Assembly (NCBI GenBank): GCA_903904815.1
Contig: CAIVDU010000011.1
Location: forward strand, 1 to 64,000
Direction: 5' to 3'
Length of the DNA: 64,000 nt
DNA from: an uncultured Armatimonadota bacterium
GTDB taxonomy: Bacteria; Armatimonadota; Fimbriimonadia; Fimbriimonadales; Fimbriimonadaceae
Position numbers and translations under genes: made by a program. The number at the start of each line of letters is the position of its first letter. The first letter of the stretch is position 1. The notes beneath the pieces were generated by a model. That model worked only from the letters and a program-made list of their open reading frames with translations. It did not search any database and was not told the DNA's origin. Below are positions 9,401 through 17,793 of this stretch, in pieces.

Positions 9401-9633
9401 CAGCCGGTTGTGACGACCCATTTCAGGAACACGGTATTTCCTTCCGAACCGGCCAGAAGGGTGATGTCTGGATATTCTGCCGGTTTCAATACGGCGGCGA
9501 GTTGCGGCTTTTGGAGTGTGGTGGTCGTGTTGGTTGGTTTGGGTCTCTGACCAGGGACCGTACGAATTTGGGCCGGGGAAATCGTCGGACCCAGGACGAG
9601 CAGCATGGCGAGAGCGTAGGGTCTTTTTTTCAT
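6457..9633 (-). CDS. Large secreted fibronectin type III-like repeat protein
   Basis: The 1058-residue protein has a clear signal peptide (MKKRPYALAMLLVLGPTISPAQ). The body contains several Fn3-like beta-sandwich modules recognisable by recurring 'P-PP-... V-L-W-A...YNIYR' and 'Y-V-MVDGLGRES' type strings, for example about residues 305-400, 590-680 and 760-900. A Pro/Gln/Ser-rich stretch (about 625-690) may be a linker. No catalytic motif is visible; it probably has a surface or scaffold role. It begins with an ATG that overlaps the TGA of the upstream 971-residue gene by 4 nt, which implies translational coupling and a joint function. The last ~100 residues describe another beta domain ending in LTVAYNPQ; there is no sorting signal. 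Confidence 0.8.
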   Translation of the reverse strand: MKKRPYALAMLLVLGPTISPAQIRTVPGQRPKPTNTTTTLQKPQLAAVLKPAEYPDITLLAGSEGNTVFLKWVVTTGWIPSGKGFQVYRELNGVRQGPLNPSPITSQAPDAVQPAMHKRFIVSPIKARLTPTYALSVADLIATAKTTVPGKSDRLVFSLKPSNLPRKTSTDVFNAVKAQIQSVARQRPAMVPPSNYINTGIALPAVSERLSLFRKSTQAVASKRLLMLQSSSVENKVRDARMALHVGILARAEVAAAAGSAFEDTQSASGSTYTYVLTFQNDAGAEVEMARKTITVGQDLQPTPPKTVRAVQTGPNEVALDWDAGDETQLASLGLDTYNIYRIDSTHPQGQLITANPVAKSVQQSTDGTSLVENWFTMLDRSAPVGNVTYQVRMVDGLGRESATSTNATYTVEDWATPAAPTSVTVGVGFNRVINGGALNRESLLIQAPYDPDASYHVYRIDTELKSAQPVLVKDLLASEGSRTSGNGAAQGKDAVESRFFRPYDQNLPEDHHFRYLVTAFYARNKYESTPTISPVVGIPTLVAPSPPTGLAGPVAYASLTAGSTVAVITPPRMKFLPPQRLIGYSSPNYGATVNLTWTEPTTLGAPFTYRVYRLNVTPPPPAPVRRIVPMRALGRLPRLQSLSQPAAQSSNASPSQPKSQLPSRTVSPQIGTQVKPKAGLQATLRTQLVAHQRMVQSPSMATVIGARFGDTASTTVMTAQVDTNMCADGIVPSQSAQDYEYYVVPINRWGFEGKPSASFTVHIKPTIAPAAPHLALVSDNPDNRVQILVNVATSPDEQEVTSYRVFRADLGYHFYGTSMSRPVIPTGPKGPKNGPKLPPQIQTKPATKFKPGAPINIDNDQSGANVPTNPTTITYTPPSPEVEANYVEVTANKITTVTTQNGLVYMVDTSCEPVKDYAYKVVAVNSIGLNSARSSYLVATSLPTSCLPPTMYSPVSDATGITMTYQGNPETLVYKSPDGRVVTTATLFKGRVILERTLAGSTNWLPIPFKTDAVGYMGIKDESPIQGQTYKYRLREIDIFGNISPPCAELTVAYNPQ

Positions 9634-12545
9634 TTTCCTAGTAGGTCCACTTCGCCCGTATCGACGGTCATGGTTCCCATAAACGTGTGAACACCAGCCT
9701 CGAAGCGGGCCTTGGCATTGACGGGGCCCATTGGCAATCCGAGGGTGAGCTTCGCCTCGGCGCGAGCGTACGCCGAGACAATGGAGAAATCAATATCTCC
9801 TTCCGCGTAGAAATCCGCGCTTGCTACAAGAGAAGGATTACTCCCCGTGGTGAGGGTTGCACCGATGTCGAAACCGCGCTTCAGCTTAACGAACCCCCAG
9901 AGGTCGGCATACTGGAGCATTCCGAACTCGACGCTGTGTTGCGGCCAGAAGTCGAGGCCGAATCCCGATTTAGCCCCAATGCCCAGGAAGTCGAATCCAT
10001 ATCCGTTTGGGTCGACGGGGTAACCCGCATGGATGTAGCCCGCCTGGGGGGAGAACTCCGCATCGAGCGTTCCCGTAAGGTGGTAGATCGGAAGGTCTTT
10101 TAGGAGGGTGATATCGACATTTCCATGAGCGAAGAAGCTATCAGGCGCCTTGTAGATCATCTCCAGATAGGCCTTTCGTGAAGTATCCGGGTTGTCCTTG
10201 CTGGTCGCCCGGGACTGGAGCACATACATGTCTCCTCGCAGGTCGATCTGAACGGCGGGGAATCCGCCGGAGAAAGTGAGGTTGCCCCAGAGCAGGAATT
10301 GATCGACCGTGCCCACGTCCAGGCCGGCTTGAATAAAGAAGTTGCCAGGGACCGATTGATAGTTGCGGAATGGCATCTCTGAGCTTTCAGGAACAGTGTT
10401 GTTGTTTCCAGGCAGCACTCCGATTCCATAGCCGAGTGCGCCATTGGCGCCCAAGACGTAAAGAAACGGCGGCGTAGTGGGAGGGATGGGTATTGGAACC
10501 GGCGGGATCGAAACGTTCAGCCCAAGCAGCCACGCATTTGGGGAAATAAGGATGTCGGTATCGAACCCAGGCAAGCCCGTGATCTGAACGGTAGCTTTTC
10601 CGATGAATGGATTCTTGAAGCCGTTGAAGTCTTTTGCTCCCGGCTCGAACGTTGCTCCAAACTTGCCCATCCCGGGGATGCTAGCCCCAAGACCAATCCC
10701 TTTGATCTTGATCCCAAAGGGTTGTGTGTCGATCTCCAGTCCCTTGAAGCTGGCCTGACCGCTGCCTCCGAAGATATCGGGAAACTTTACGTCACCGGTG
10801 AGAGTGAACTGAACCGGGGAAGTCTGGAAAACAAGCTCAGTTAGGTTGAGCGACACCGGTCCGGTGTCCACGTTCACCGGTTTCGCGATTTTAAACGAGC
10901 TGGCTACGACCTGTCCGTGCTGGAAACCCAGGTCCTTGAAGTCCAGCGTGATATCGTCGGTGACCGGACCGAAATGCGGCACCGTCATCTGTCCGCTGAT
11001 AAGGAGCGATCCGAGTCCTGTGTTATCGATCGTACCGCTTCCGCCAGTAATGTGGAGCTTAATCGGACCCCAACCGCTCGGGTTCACATCTCCCGACTCG
11101 ACGGCGATCGAGACCGCCCCTCCAGCTGATGCGCCAATGCGGAGACCAAAATGGAAGTCCGTCTCGGTGGCGGAGATATCTGCTCCGACGACATTGCCTT
11201 CGTCGAAGCTAATTGAGCCCTCGTTTAGTGAGACCGGAATCCCCCAAATTTTTGCCCCGCCGGGAGCCGCCAACGAGACCGTTCCTGAGGCTCCGTTCGC
11301 GTCGACGGAAAAGTCTTGCAGTTTGAATGTCGGCGCTCCGCTAATGGGGCCGGCGGGATCGAACTGAACCGACCCAGAGACATCGGTGAGACCTTTTGTC
11401 GTTGAAAATCCAAATCCGCTAATCAGCAGGTCGATCTTCCCGAAGGCATCGTTGGTTTGCCATGTTGCCTTGATCGGTTGAGCGAATTTAGGTACGGTGA
11501 CCTGGCCAGAAGAGTTCAGGACAAGTCCGGGAATCACGACGGGAGATCCATTACCATCGGACAGCGTCGTGGGCAACACGAGATCGAAGGTGAGACTCGA
11601 CAGCTGGACAATGCCGTTGGTAAGACTCGCCTGGATGGCGGTCGGTCGCAACCCGAAATTCATGGGCTGTAAGAGGTCCACGGCGGGAGAAGCGAGAACG
11701 ACCGGGTCCGTGCTCGCTTGAAGCGGCGCTTCACCGATGCCGATCTTATCGGCGCTCGGCGTTCCGGTTTCGTCGATGGTCACATTGGTGGCGCTGAGTT
11801 GGAGTGGGGCCGAGGTAGCGAGTCCTCCGCTCGTGGCACTCAGTCCGGGAAGCGGGGTGTCGAGTGTGGCAATCGGAACTCCAATGAGAAGCAGATGGTT
11901 TTTTGAAGCGGCAGTCGGTGGTTTTGCGATGGTGAGGTGAGCATTGACCGCGCCGGTCTGGCTCGACCCAATGCCTACCGCGAATCCGCCCAACTTCAGC
12001 TTAGGCCCGTTCGCGAGTACGAGTCCGGTGTCGAGGAGGATGGCGCCTGAGGTCGAGATACTCAGGGAAAAGTTCGGGAGGGTTCCCGTCGCACGCGCGC
12101 CGAGGTCCGACCGATAGGGCAGAACCACCGTCGCGCTCCCGGTAATGGCGCCGCCGGTTGTGGACACGATGATTTTGGATCCCGCTGGAATGGTCAGGTC
12201 CGTTCCGGTTCCAAGTGCGTTTCGCCAGTTGATGTCGCTCTTAATTGCGTAGCCAACCTGGTTTGTCTTGACCTGCCCGCTGGCATCGGCAAGGATGCCG
12301 TCGAACGGAAAGTTGGAGCCGGTGAATGCGGGGCTGCCACCGACGGTGATGGTGTAGGTTCCCTTTCCGGACAGCGGACCGTTCGGATCTTGGTTCGCCG
12401 GCGCATAAACCGGCGATTCGATGGTTAGGGAGAACCCGGGCGCGTTAAAGAACGTCAGCCGTCCCGGCAAATCCGCCGCAGCGGTCGCAATCAGGCACCC
12501 CCACGCGAACAATAGACATACCAATCCTCTCAATCTCAAATCCAC
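9630..12545 (-). CDS. Very large secreted protein of unknown function
   Basis: The 971-residue protein is read from a GTG at 12545, preceded by a CAGGAG ribosome binding site. It has a signal peptide (about residues 1-24, ending near ATAAADLPG). The body is Gly/Ser/Thr/Asp-rich with alternating hydrophobic residues, consistent with long beta-solenoid or beta-sandwich structure. Repeated phrases include 'GSGTIDNTGLGSLLISGQMTVPHFGPV', 'FKLQDFSVDANGASG' and 'SASFKGLEIDTQPFG'-like units. The C-terminal third has aromatic beta-strand-rich segments (for example GYGFDFLGIGAKSGFGLDFWPQ) reminiscent of outer-membrane or surface-associated beta proteins. I do not recognise a family. Its stop overlaps the start of the Fn3 protein (TCAT at 9630-9633 on the plus strand). 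Confidence 0.78.
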   Translation of the reverse strand: MDLRLRGLVCLLFAWGCLIATAAADLPGRLTFFNAPGFSLTIESPVYAPANQDPNGPLSGKGTYTITVGGSPAFTGSNFPFDGILADASGQVKTNQVGYAIKSDINWRNALGTGTDLTIPAGSKIIVSTTGGAITGSATVVLPYRSDLGARATGTLPNFSLSISTSGAILLDTGLVLANGPKLKLGGFAVGIGSSQTGAVNAHLTIAKPPTAASKNHLLLIGVPIATLDTPLPGLSATSGGLATSAPLQLSATNVTIDETGTPSADKIGIGEAPLQASTDPVVLASPAVDLLQPMNFGLRPTAIQASLTNGIVQLSSLTFDLVLPTTLSDGNGSPVVIPGLVLNSSGQVTVPKFAQPIKATWQTNDAFGKIDLLISGFGFSTTKGLTDVSGSVQFDPAGPISGAPTFKLQDFSVDANGASGTVSLAAPGGAKIWGIPVSLNEGSISFDEGNVVGADISATETDFHFGLRIGASAGGAVSIAVESGDVNPSGWGPIKLHITGGSGTIDNTGLGSLLISGQMTVPHFGPVTDDITLDFKDLGFQHGQVVASSFKIAKPVNVDTGPVSLNLTELVFQTSPVQFTLTGDVKFPDIFGGSGQASFKGLEIDTQPFGIKIKGIGLGASIPGMGKFGATFEPGAKDFNGFKNPFIGKATVQITGLPGFDTDILISPNAWLLGLNVSIPPVPIPIPPTTPPFLYVLGANGALGYGIGVLPGNNNTVPESSEMPFRNYQSVPGNFFIQAGLDVGTVDQFLLWGNLTFSGGFPAVQIDLRGDMYVLQSRATSKDNPDTSRKAYLEMIYKAPDSFFAHGNVDITLLKDLPIYHLTGTLDAEFSPQAGYIHAGYPVDPNGYGFDFLGIGAKSGFGLDFWPQHSVEFGMLQYADLWGFVKLKRGFDIGATLTTGSNPSLVASADFYAEGDIDFSIVSAYARAEAKLTLGLPMGPVNAKARFEAGVHTFMGTMTVDTGEVDLLGK

Positions 12546-12664
12546 TCCTGACCGATCGCCCAGCGACGATAGGTTCTAATCACCCCATCCTACGCACGAG
12601 GCGTAGCCAAATCCGTGGCCAAGCAATTAAGATTTATGTACCAGGTGAAAATTCGGGTTTGCGG

Positions 12665-12797
12665 GGATCGGTGGTTAGTGGTCAGTGGTCAGTGGTCGGT
12701 GGTTACAGTGGTCGGTAGTTACCGCGGTCTGTAGTTACAGTGCTGTCTACTGGCCACTGACCACTGGCCACTGGCCACTGGCCACCGACCACTGTAA
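12665..12797. repeat. GTGGTCAGTGG low-complexity inverted repeat
   Basis: Several imperfect copies of GTGGTCAGTGG/GGTCGGTGGTTACAG lie at about 12671-12730. Their reverse complements (CCACTGACCACTGG, GGCCACTGGCC, ACCGACCACTGTAACTACC) lie at about 12751-12797, so the whole block can fold into one long imperfect hairpin. It abuts the stop codon of prfA and may help terminate it. It looks like a self-expanding intergenic repeat rather than a gene. Confidence 0.65.
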
Positions 12798-13865
12798 CTA
12801 CCCAGCTTCTTCGGCTTCTGCGAGTTTGCGGGCTTGTTCGTCTTGGATGAGAGCGTCGATGACCGGTTGGAGGTCGCCGTCCATGAAGGCGGCGACGTTA
12901 TTGTGTTGGAAGCCGACTCGGTGGTCAGTGATGCGGCTTTGGGGAAAATTGTAGGTGCGGACTTTTTCGCTTCGTTCGCCGGAGCCGACTTGACCCTTGC
13001 GCATTCCGGCACGCTCGGCGGCGAGTTCTTCCTGCCTCAACTGGTATAGCTTCGTGCGCATGACCGCCATCGCTTTGAGCTTGTTTTGGAGCTGGCTTCG
13101 CTCGTCTTGGCAGGTACTCACGAGGCCGGTGGGTTTGTGAATGATGCGGATCGCCGTTTCGTTCTTCTGCATGTGCTGGCCACCCGCCGAGCTGGAGCAG
13201 AACGTCGAGATTTCGAGGTCCTTCGGATCGATGTAGACGTCGACTTCTTCCGCCTCGGGAAGAACGGCCACCGTCGCAATGGATGTGTGGATTCTGCCCT
13301 GGGTTTCAGTGGCGGGGACACGCTGGACACGATGTCCGCCACTCTCATGCTTCAACTGCGAATAGGCGCCGACCGCGTCGACCTTGAAGATGGCGCGCTC
13401 CAGTCCGCCGAGTCCGTTGACTTCATGCTCGATGATCTCCGACTTCCAACGACGACGCTCACAGTAACGGAGATACATGCGGAACAGTTCATTAGCGAAC
13501 AGTCCAGCCTCGTCGCCTCCGACCGCGGGGCGGATTTCGATGATGACGGGCTTATCGTCCTGGGGGTCCTTCGGAACAAGCATCTTCTTGAGATCCTGTT
13601 CTAAGTTGGCAATCTTGGCCTTCAGAGGATCGAGTTCAGCCTGTGCCATCTCGCGCATCTCGGGATCGCTTAGAAGTTCTTCGGTCTCTTCTAATTCGCC
13701 AAGCGTCTTCTGATAATCTCGAATCGTGACTACGATCGGCTCCAGTTCCGAGCGGAGTTTGCCCAGTCGCTGCATCTCCTTCGGATTTGTCACGACGTCG
13801 GGGTTGTTGTAGTCCGATTCGACGGCGTCAAATTTCCTTTCAATCTCGCGAAGCTTATCGAGCAT
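12798..13865 (-). CDS. prfA: Peptide chain release factor 1
   Basis: This 355-residue class I release factor terminates translation at UAA/UAG in the ribosomal A site. The stop-codon-reading tripeptide is PAT (184-186, in VQRVPATETQG), as in RF1; RF2 has SPF. The peptidyl-tRNA hydrolysis motif GGQ is at 228-230 (SSSAGGQHMQKNE); the usual position after GGQ is His-Val-Asn, here His-Met-Gln. Length is normal for RF1. TAAACT at 13875-13880 (minus strand) lies 9 nt upstream of the ATG with no ribosome binding site. The usual neighbour prmC is not next to it. Confidence 0.97.
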   Translation of the reverse strand: MLDKLREIERKFDAVESDYNNPDVVTNPKEMQRLGKLRSELEPIVVTIRDYQKTLGELEETEELLSDPEMREMAQAELDPLKAKIANLEQDLKKMLVPKDPQDDKPVIIEIRPAVGGDEAGLFANELFRMYLRYCERRRWKSEIIEHEVNGLGGLERAIFKVDAVGAYSQLKHESGGHRVQRVPATETQGRIHTSIATVAVLPEAEEVDVYIDPKDLEISTFCSSSAGGQHMQKNETAIRIIHKPTGLVSTCQDERSQLQNKLKAMAVMRTKLYQLRQEELAAERAGMRKGQVGSGERSEKVRTYNFPQSRITDHRVGFQHNNVAAFMDGDLQPVIDALIQDEQARKLAEAEEAG

Positions 13866-13874
13866 TAAGTCTGA

Positions 13875-13880
13875 AGTTTA
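13875..13880 (-). promoter_or_regulatory. Leaderless-type -10 box of prfA
   Basis: TAAACT on the minus strand ends 9 nt before the prfA ATG. There is no AGGAGG-like sequence between them, so transcription would begin at or next to the start codon. Confidence 0.45.
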
Positions 13881-13991
13881 CCGGCGGCGCGGAGCCCCGG
13901 TGGGTCCGCAGCAGGCTTCGAACCGGGAGAATTGGCGTTCTATTCAGATCCGGGTCCGTCCATGGCGTCGTGTAAGTAGAATCGGAAAGGC

Positions 13992-15122
13992 ATGGCACAG
14001 AAGACGGTTCGGTTTGGAATTATCGGGGCAGGGCTTATGGGGCGAGAGTTTGCGTCGGCGGCCGCTCGATGGTCACACCTTCTGAATCAAGATGCACGGC
14101 CCGAAGTGGTCAGCGTCTGCGATCCGAACTTGGGGGCAACCGAGTGGTTCAAAGAGCTCGGGTCATCGATTCAAACCACGACCGATTATCGCGAACTGCT
14201 CGCGAATCCGGAAGTGGACGCCGTGTACTGCGCGGTTCCTCACCAACTGCACGAAGAGATCTACATCGCCACGATCGAGGCAGGCAAGCACTTGCTTGCT
14301 GAAAAGCCGTTTGGTATTGACCTGCCAGCCGCCCAAAACATTCTGGCGGCGGTTGAAGCCCACCCTGAGATTTTGGTGCGCTGCTCAAGCCAGTTCCCAT
14401 TCTTCCCAGGGGTGCAACGCATCGTCAAGATGGTCAAGGCCGGCGACTTTGGCAAGATCATTGAAGTCCGAGCTGGGTTCTTGCACTCTTCCGACCTTGA
14501 TCCAAGCAAGCCGATCAACTGGAAGCGCAAGATCGAGACAAACGGAGAGTACGGCTGCCTCGGAGACCTTGGACTCCATGTGGTCCACGTACCGGCTCGG
14601 TGCGGTTGGAAGCCAAAGAATGTCCGGGCCTTGCTCTCCAAGATCGTAGCTGAGAGACCGGATGGGAAGGGCGGTATGTCGCCCTGTGAAACTTGGGACA
14701 ATGCCATTCTCGCCTGCGAAACCGATGAGTTCCCGATCATTTTTGAGACAAAGCGCATCGCGCCTGGAGAGACAAACACTTGGTATTTGAACGTCTACGG
14801 CACCCAAAACTCGGCCGAGTTCAGCACTAAGAATCCCAAGACCCTTCGTACACTTCCTTACCGTCCGGGCGACCGGCAGGCCTGGCACGTCGAAGATCTG
14901 GGGTATTCGTCGGCCTATCCGGCGATCACCGGACACATCTTCGAGTTTGGATTTACAGACGCGATCCAGCAGATGTGGGCGGCATATTTGGATGAACTCG
15001 TTCACCCACAGATGACGGGGACCTTCAGTTGCGCCACACCGGAAGAGGCGCACCTGAGCCATCGCCTATTCACAGCAGCGATAGAATCGCAGCGAACGGG
15101 GCAAACGATCTCGGTCGGATAA
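13992..15122 (+). CDS. Gfo/Idh/MocA-family NAD(P)-dependent oxidoreductase
   Basis: The 376-residue protein has an N-terminal Rossmann fold starting MAQKTVRFGIIGAGLMG (nucleotide-binding GxGxxG at residues 12-17). The family's catalytic EKP motif is at 104-106 (LLAEKPFGID). The C-terminal part (about 125-340) has the alpha/beta dimerisation and substrate domain. Members oxidise or reduce sugars, inositols and related compounds; the substrate here cannot be told. The gene stands alone between prfA and a secreted peptidase. GGAAAGG 3 nt before the ATG and TAGAAT about 12 nt upstream are the only initiation signals. Confidence 0.92.
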   Translation: MAQKTVRFGIIGAGLMGREFASAAARWSHLLNQDARPEVVSVCDPNLGATEWFKELGSSIQTTTDYRELLANPEVDAVYCAVPHQLHEEIYIATIEAGKHLLAEKPFGIDLPAAQNILAAVEAHPEILVRCSSQFPFFPGVQRIVKMVKAGDFGKIIEVRAGFLHSSDLDPSKPINWKRKIETNGEYGCLGDLGLHVVHVPARCGWKPKNVRALLSKIVAERPDGKGGMSPCETWDNAILACETDEFPIIFETKRIAPGETNTWYLNVYGTQNSAEFSTKNPKTLRTLPYRPGDRQAWHVEDLGYSSAYPAITGHIFEFGFTDAIQQMWAAYLDELVHPQMTGTFSCATPEEAHLSHRLFTAAIESQRTGQTISVG

Positions 15123-15257
15123 ACCGGACCAAAAGCCAGTCCAAAACAAATTTGGCCAATTGGGAAACGAAATTTGGATCAATTTCGGTAGTTGTAAGCG
15201 TCGTCTATAAGCGGATTCGGCTGTTCAGCCGCCCCCGTAATAGTCTATGAGCAGCCC

Positions 15258-15941
15258 ATGATGCTTCTTTCTCATATCCTCCTTCTTGCTTCCTTGCGTC
15301 AGTCTGAGTCTCCCAATTACAGTCGATACTTCTATCCGCTCGCCAAGCCCAAGCCATCGCCGCGGGTCGAGATCGACGCGTCCAAGGTTCCTTCCGGCAA
15401 GCCCTGGCTGGAGTCGGCGGCAAAGCTCGTAAAAGACTGGTACCCCACCATTACGAGCCTCTTAGCGACCACCGATTGGAAGTCTCCTAAGGTCGTGCGG
15501 CTGGTCATGGCCCCTTCCCAAGATGCGCCGGCTTACACCGAGGGCAGCACGATCTCCATAAATGCGAAGTGGATCCAGGCTCATCCGGATGATTTTGGGA
15601 TGGTGATCCATGAGTTGACGCACGTGATCCAGAGCTATGAGGAATACGATGCCAAACCTGGTTGGCTGGTTGAGGGCATTGCTGACTACATTCGCTGGTG
15701 GCGCTACGAACCGGATGCCTCGCGCCCGCGCATCAACTTTGAAAAGGCGACCTATCACGACGCTTACCGAACGACCGCCTACTTCCTGGCCTACGTCGGC
15801 CACAAGTACAACTTCGCTCTAGTCCCGACTCTGGATGGGGACATGCGGGCCAAGAAGGATCCCATGCCGGAGTTCCAGAAGTTGACCGGCAAATCTCCAG
15901 ATGAGCTTTGGCAGGAGTTTGCCGCCTCCCTCAAACGATAG
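15258..15941 (+). CDS. Secreted basic-secretory-protein-type metallopeptidase
   Basis: The 227-residue product has a short N-terminal hydrophobic signal (about residues 1-13). The zinc-binding motif is HELTH at 118-122 within MVIHELTHVIQSY. A downstream WLVEGIADYIRWW segment (Glu139) supplies the third ligand or gluzincin-like glutamate. This arrangement and the overall length match the plant 'basic secretory protein' peptidase family (PF04450 type), which also occurs in bacteria. It is probably an extracytoplasmic protease; substrate unknown. The gene begins with tandem ATG codons at 15258/15261. A DinB-fold gene follows 3 nt after its stop, so the two are co-transcribed. Confidence 0.85.
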   Translation: MMLLSHILLLASLRQSESPNYSRYFYPLAKPKPSPRVEIDASKVPSGKPWLESAAKLVKDWYPTITSLLATTDWKSPKVVRLVMAPSQDAPAYTEGSTISINAKWIQAHPDDFGMVIHELTHVIQSYEEYDAKPGWLVEGIADYIRWWRYEPDASRPRINFEKATYHDAYRTTAYFLAYVGHKYNFALVPTLDGDMRAKKDPMPEFQKLTGKSPDELWQEFAASLKR

Positions 15942-15944
15942 TCG

Positions 15945-16460
15945 GTGACATCGGGTGGGGTTGATTCTCGCGAACTCCGCGCGATATGGTCAGATACTTT
16001 GGAACTTGCGGAACAGTTAGTCGACACCTGGCGGATTCACCAGCGCGTTCATCTCTATCTCCTAGAGAGTCTGACTCCGGAAGGGTTGGCGACCCCGCTG
16101 GCGAAGGGCAAATCGGTGGGGAGCCAGTTTGCCCATATTCACAACGTGCGTTTGATGTGGCTGAAGGCGTCCGCCCCTGACCTTCTGGATGGGTTGGACA
16201 AGCTTGAAGGGGCGGCAGACCCTTCAAGCTTGGCGGCCGGTCTTAATGCTTCAGCGGAGTCGATTTCGACCCTCATCTCTCGGACCGTGGAGTCGGGAGG
16301 GCGCGTGAAGAACTTCAAACCTCACGTTGCAGGTTTTGTTGGATATCTGGTTTCCCATGAGTCGCATCACCGGGGTCAAATTGAGATTGCCCTGCGCCAA
16401 GCGGGTGTTCCGATTTCCGACAAAGTTTCCTTCGGGCTATGGGAATGGGGCGTCCGTTAA
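15945..16460 (+). CDS. DinB/YfiT-fold putative metalloenzyme
   Basis: This 171-residue four-helix-bundle protein is of the DinB superfamily. Probable metal-ligand histidines are in FAHIHNVR (about residues 66-68) and in SHESHHRGQI (about 145-149), the latter being the family's signature ending. Family members act as thiol-dependent transferases or hydrolases, or are of unknown role. The start is a GTG at 15945, 3 nt after the upstream stop; no good ribosome binding site is visible, so coupling to the upstream peptidase gene is likely. A 12-bp perfect inverted repeat follows shortly after the stop. Confidence 0.82.
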   Translation: MTSGGVDSRELRAIWSDTLELAEQLVDTWRIHQRVHLYLLESLTPEGLATPLAKGKSVGSQFAHIHNVRLMWLKASAPDLLDGLDKLEGAADPSSLAAGLNASAESISTLISRTVESGGRVKNFKPHVAGFVGYLVSHESHHRGQIEIALRQAGVPISDKVSFGLWEWGVR

Positions 16461-16475
16461 GACTCTTGGCTCTGT

Positions 16476-16507
16476 GTCCTTATTGCTTGCAGGTGAGCAA
16501 TAAGGAC
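16476..16507 (+). terminator. Perfect 12-bp hairpin after the DinB-fold gene
   Basis: GTCCTTATTGCT (16476-16487) and AGCAATAAGGAC (16496-16507) are exact reverse complements around an 8-nt loop. The following TGTTTCATTTG is only weakly T-rich. It probably is a terminator or mRNA 3'-end stabiliser for the upstream operon. Confidence 0.6.
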
Positions 16508-16599
16508 TGTTTCATTTGATGTTAATTCGTTGTTTAATACTGATATAGGCTCTAAGCTGTGTTTGCTCTCCCCTTGACAGTAGTGAGCCTTACCTATTT

Positions 16600-16628
16600 A
16601 GGCACCCTTCGGGGTGCCTTTTCTTTTT
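16600..16628. terminator. Intrinsic terminator between convergent genes
   Basis: AGGCACCC-TTC-GGGGTGCCT is followed by TTTTCTTTTT. It lies a few bases from the deoB stop and would mainly stop transcripts moving rightward. A TTGACA at 16574-16579 with TATTTA at 16595-16600 sits directly before it, so a very short transcript is conceivable but not supported further. Confidence 0.8.
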
Positions 16629-17775
16629 ACGGGACGAGGGATGTCCCCACGCGCCAATCAATTCCCAACCAGTGAGCCAAGGTCGCGCCAACCGCAGCCA
16701 TCCCCTCTACGTCACCCAGTGCGCTCGGAAAAATACCGGGTCCGGCTACGACGACCGGTACGAACTCTCGGCTGTGATCGGTCGAGGCACTTGTAGGATC
16801 GTTTCCGTGATCCGCAGTCAAGAGCAGAAGGTCACCGTCATTGAGTTTGGAAAGGAGTTCACCAAGCGTCTCGTCGAAAGCCTCAATCGCTCGAGCAAAA
16901 CCAGCGGGGTCGTTCCGATGACCATAGAGCATGTCGAAATCTTCGAAGTTAGCGAAGATGAAACGCGCGTCGCTCTCCAGGGCGCCCCAGAGGGCTTTGG
17001 CATGCTCGGAGTTGCTCTGAGTTCGTACCACCTTTCGGAAACCACGTCCGTTGAAGAGTTCGGGCACGACTCCGATTCCGTAAACCTCTCCGATCTGGTC
17101 TACCAGGTTTGGAGGAGCTTCGAGGGGGAAGTCTTTCCGGCGTTCCGTTCTTCGATACCCCGTTTCAGCGTCGCCCTCGAAGGGGCGAGCAATCACCCTC
17201 TGCACGTTGTTCGGCGCAACGCAGACCTCTCGGGCGATGCGGCAAATCTCGTAAAGTCGTTCTATTGGCACTATCGACTCATGGCAAGCGATTTGGAACA
17301 CGCTATCGGCGCTCGTGTAGAGAATGGGTTTGCCAGTCCGAATGTGTTCGGGGCCAAGTGCCTTAAGGATCTCGGTTCCGCTTGAGGCGCAGTTCCCGAT
17401 GATACCGATCCCAATCGCCTCTTCGAAGCGGTGTACTAGCTCCGAAGGAAAGCCGTCGGGGTAGGTCGGAAATGCAACGGGGGTCACAATTCCCATCAGT
17501 TCCCAGTGCCCGGTGACACTGTCTTTGCCCTGAGAGACTTCACGAAGACGTCCGTACCGCCCTGTCGGGGAAACGTCGGAATTCGGTTTGATTCCGCAGG
17601 CGGCGAAGAAACCTAACTGCGCCAGATGAGGAGCATTCAGCCCCTTTGCAAAGTCCCAGACGTGGCGAATCGTAGCCGGGTGGTCTAAGTCTCCAAATTG
17701 GGAGGCATCCGGAGCCTCTCCGGCGCCGCATCCGTCCAGGACAATCACAATGGCTCGCTTCTTCACCGTCCTCAT
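16627..17775 (-). CDS. deoB: Phosphopentomutase
   Basis: This 382-residue alkaline-phosphatase-superfamily enzyme interconverts (deoxy)ribose 1-phosphate and 5-phosphate in nucleoside catabolism. Metal-binding Asp14 is in the N-terminal VLDGCGAGEAPDA segment. The phospho-acceptor threonine is in GKDSVTGHWE (Thr88). A C-terminal TADHGNDP motif supplies further metal ligands. Length and motif order match DeoB. It starts 19 bp downstream of the Y-family polymerase gene and is transcribed with it; no other deo genes are adjacent. Confidence 0.95.
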   Translation of the reverse strand: MRTVKKRAIVIVLDGCGAGEAPDASQFGDLDHPATIRHVWDFAKGLNAPHLAQLGFFAACGIKPNSDVSPTGRYGRLREVSQGKDSVTGHWELMGIVTPVAFPTYPDGFPSELVHRFEEAIGIGIIGNCASSGTEILKALGPEHIRTGKPILYTSADSVFQIACHESIVPIERLYEICRIAREVCVAPNNVQRVIARPFEGDAETGYRRTERRKDFPLEAPPNLVDQIGEVYGIGVVPELFNGRGFRKVVRTQSNSEHAKALWGALESDARFIFANFEDFDMLYGHRNDPAGFARAIEAFDETLGELLSKLNDGDLLLLTADHGNDPTSASTDHSREFVPVVVAGPGIFPSALGDVEGMAAVGATLAHWLGIDWRVGTSLVP

Positions 17776-17793
17776 TGTGGCTGGCTGGTCGCC

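Noticed and set aside
12665-12797. CRISPR array
   Set aside because: The repeats are short, imperfect, contiguous and palindromic as a block, with no regular unique spacers and no cas genes.
16508-16599. Possible small RNA between TTGACA (16574) and the terminator at 16600
   Set aside because: The promoter-like boxes have poor spacing and lie directly against the hairpin, leaving almost no transcript.
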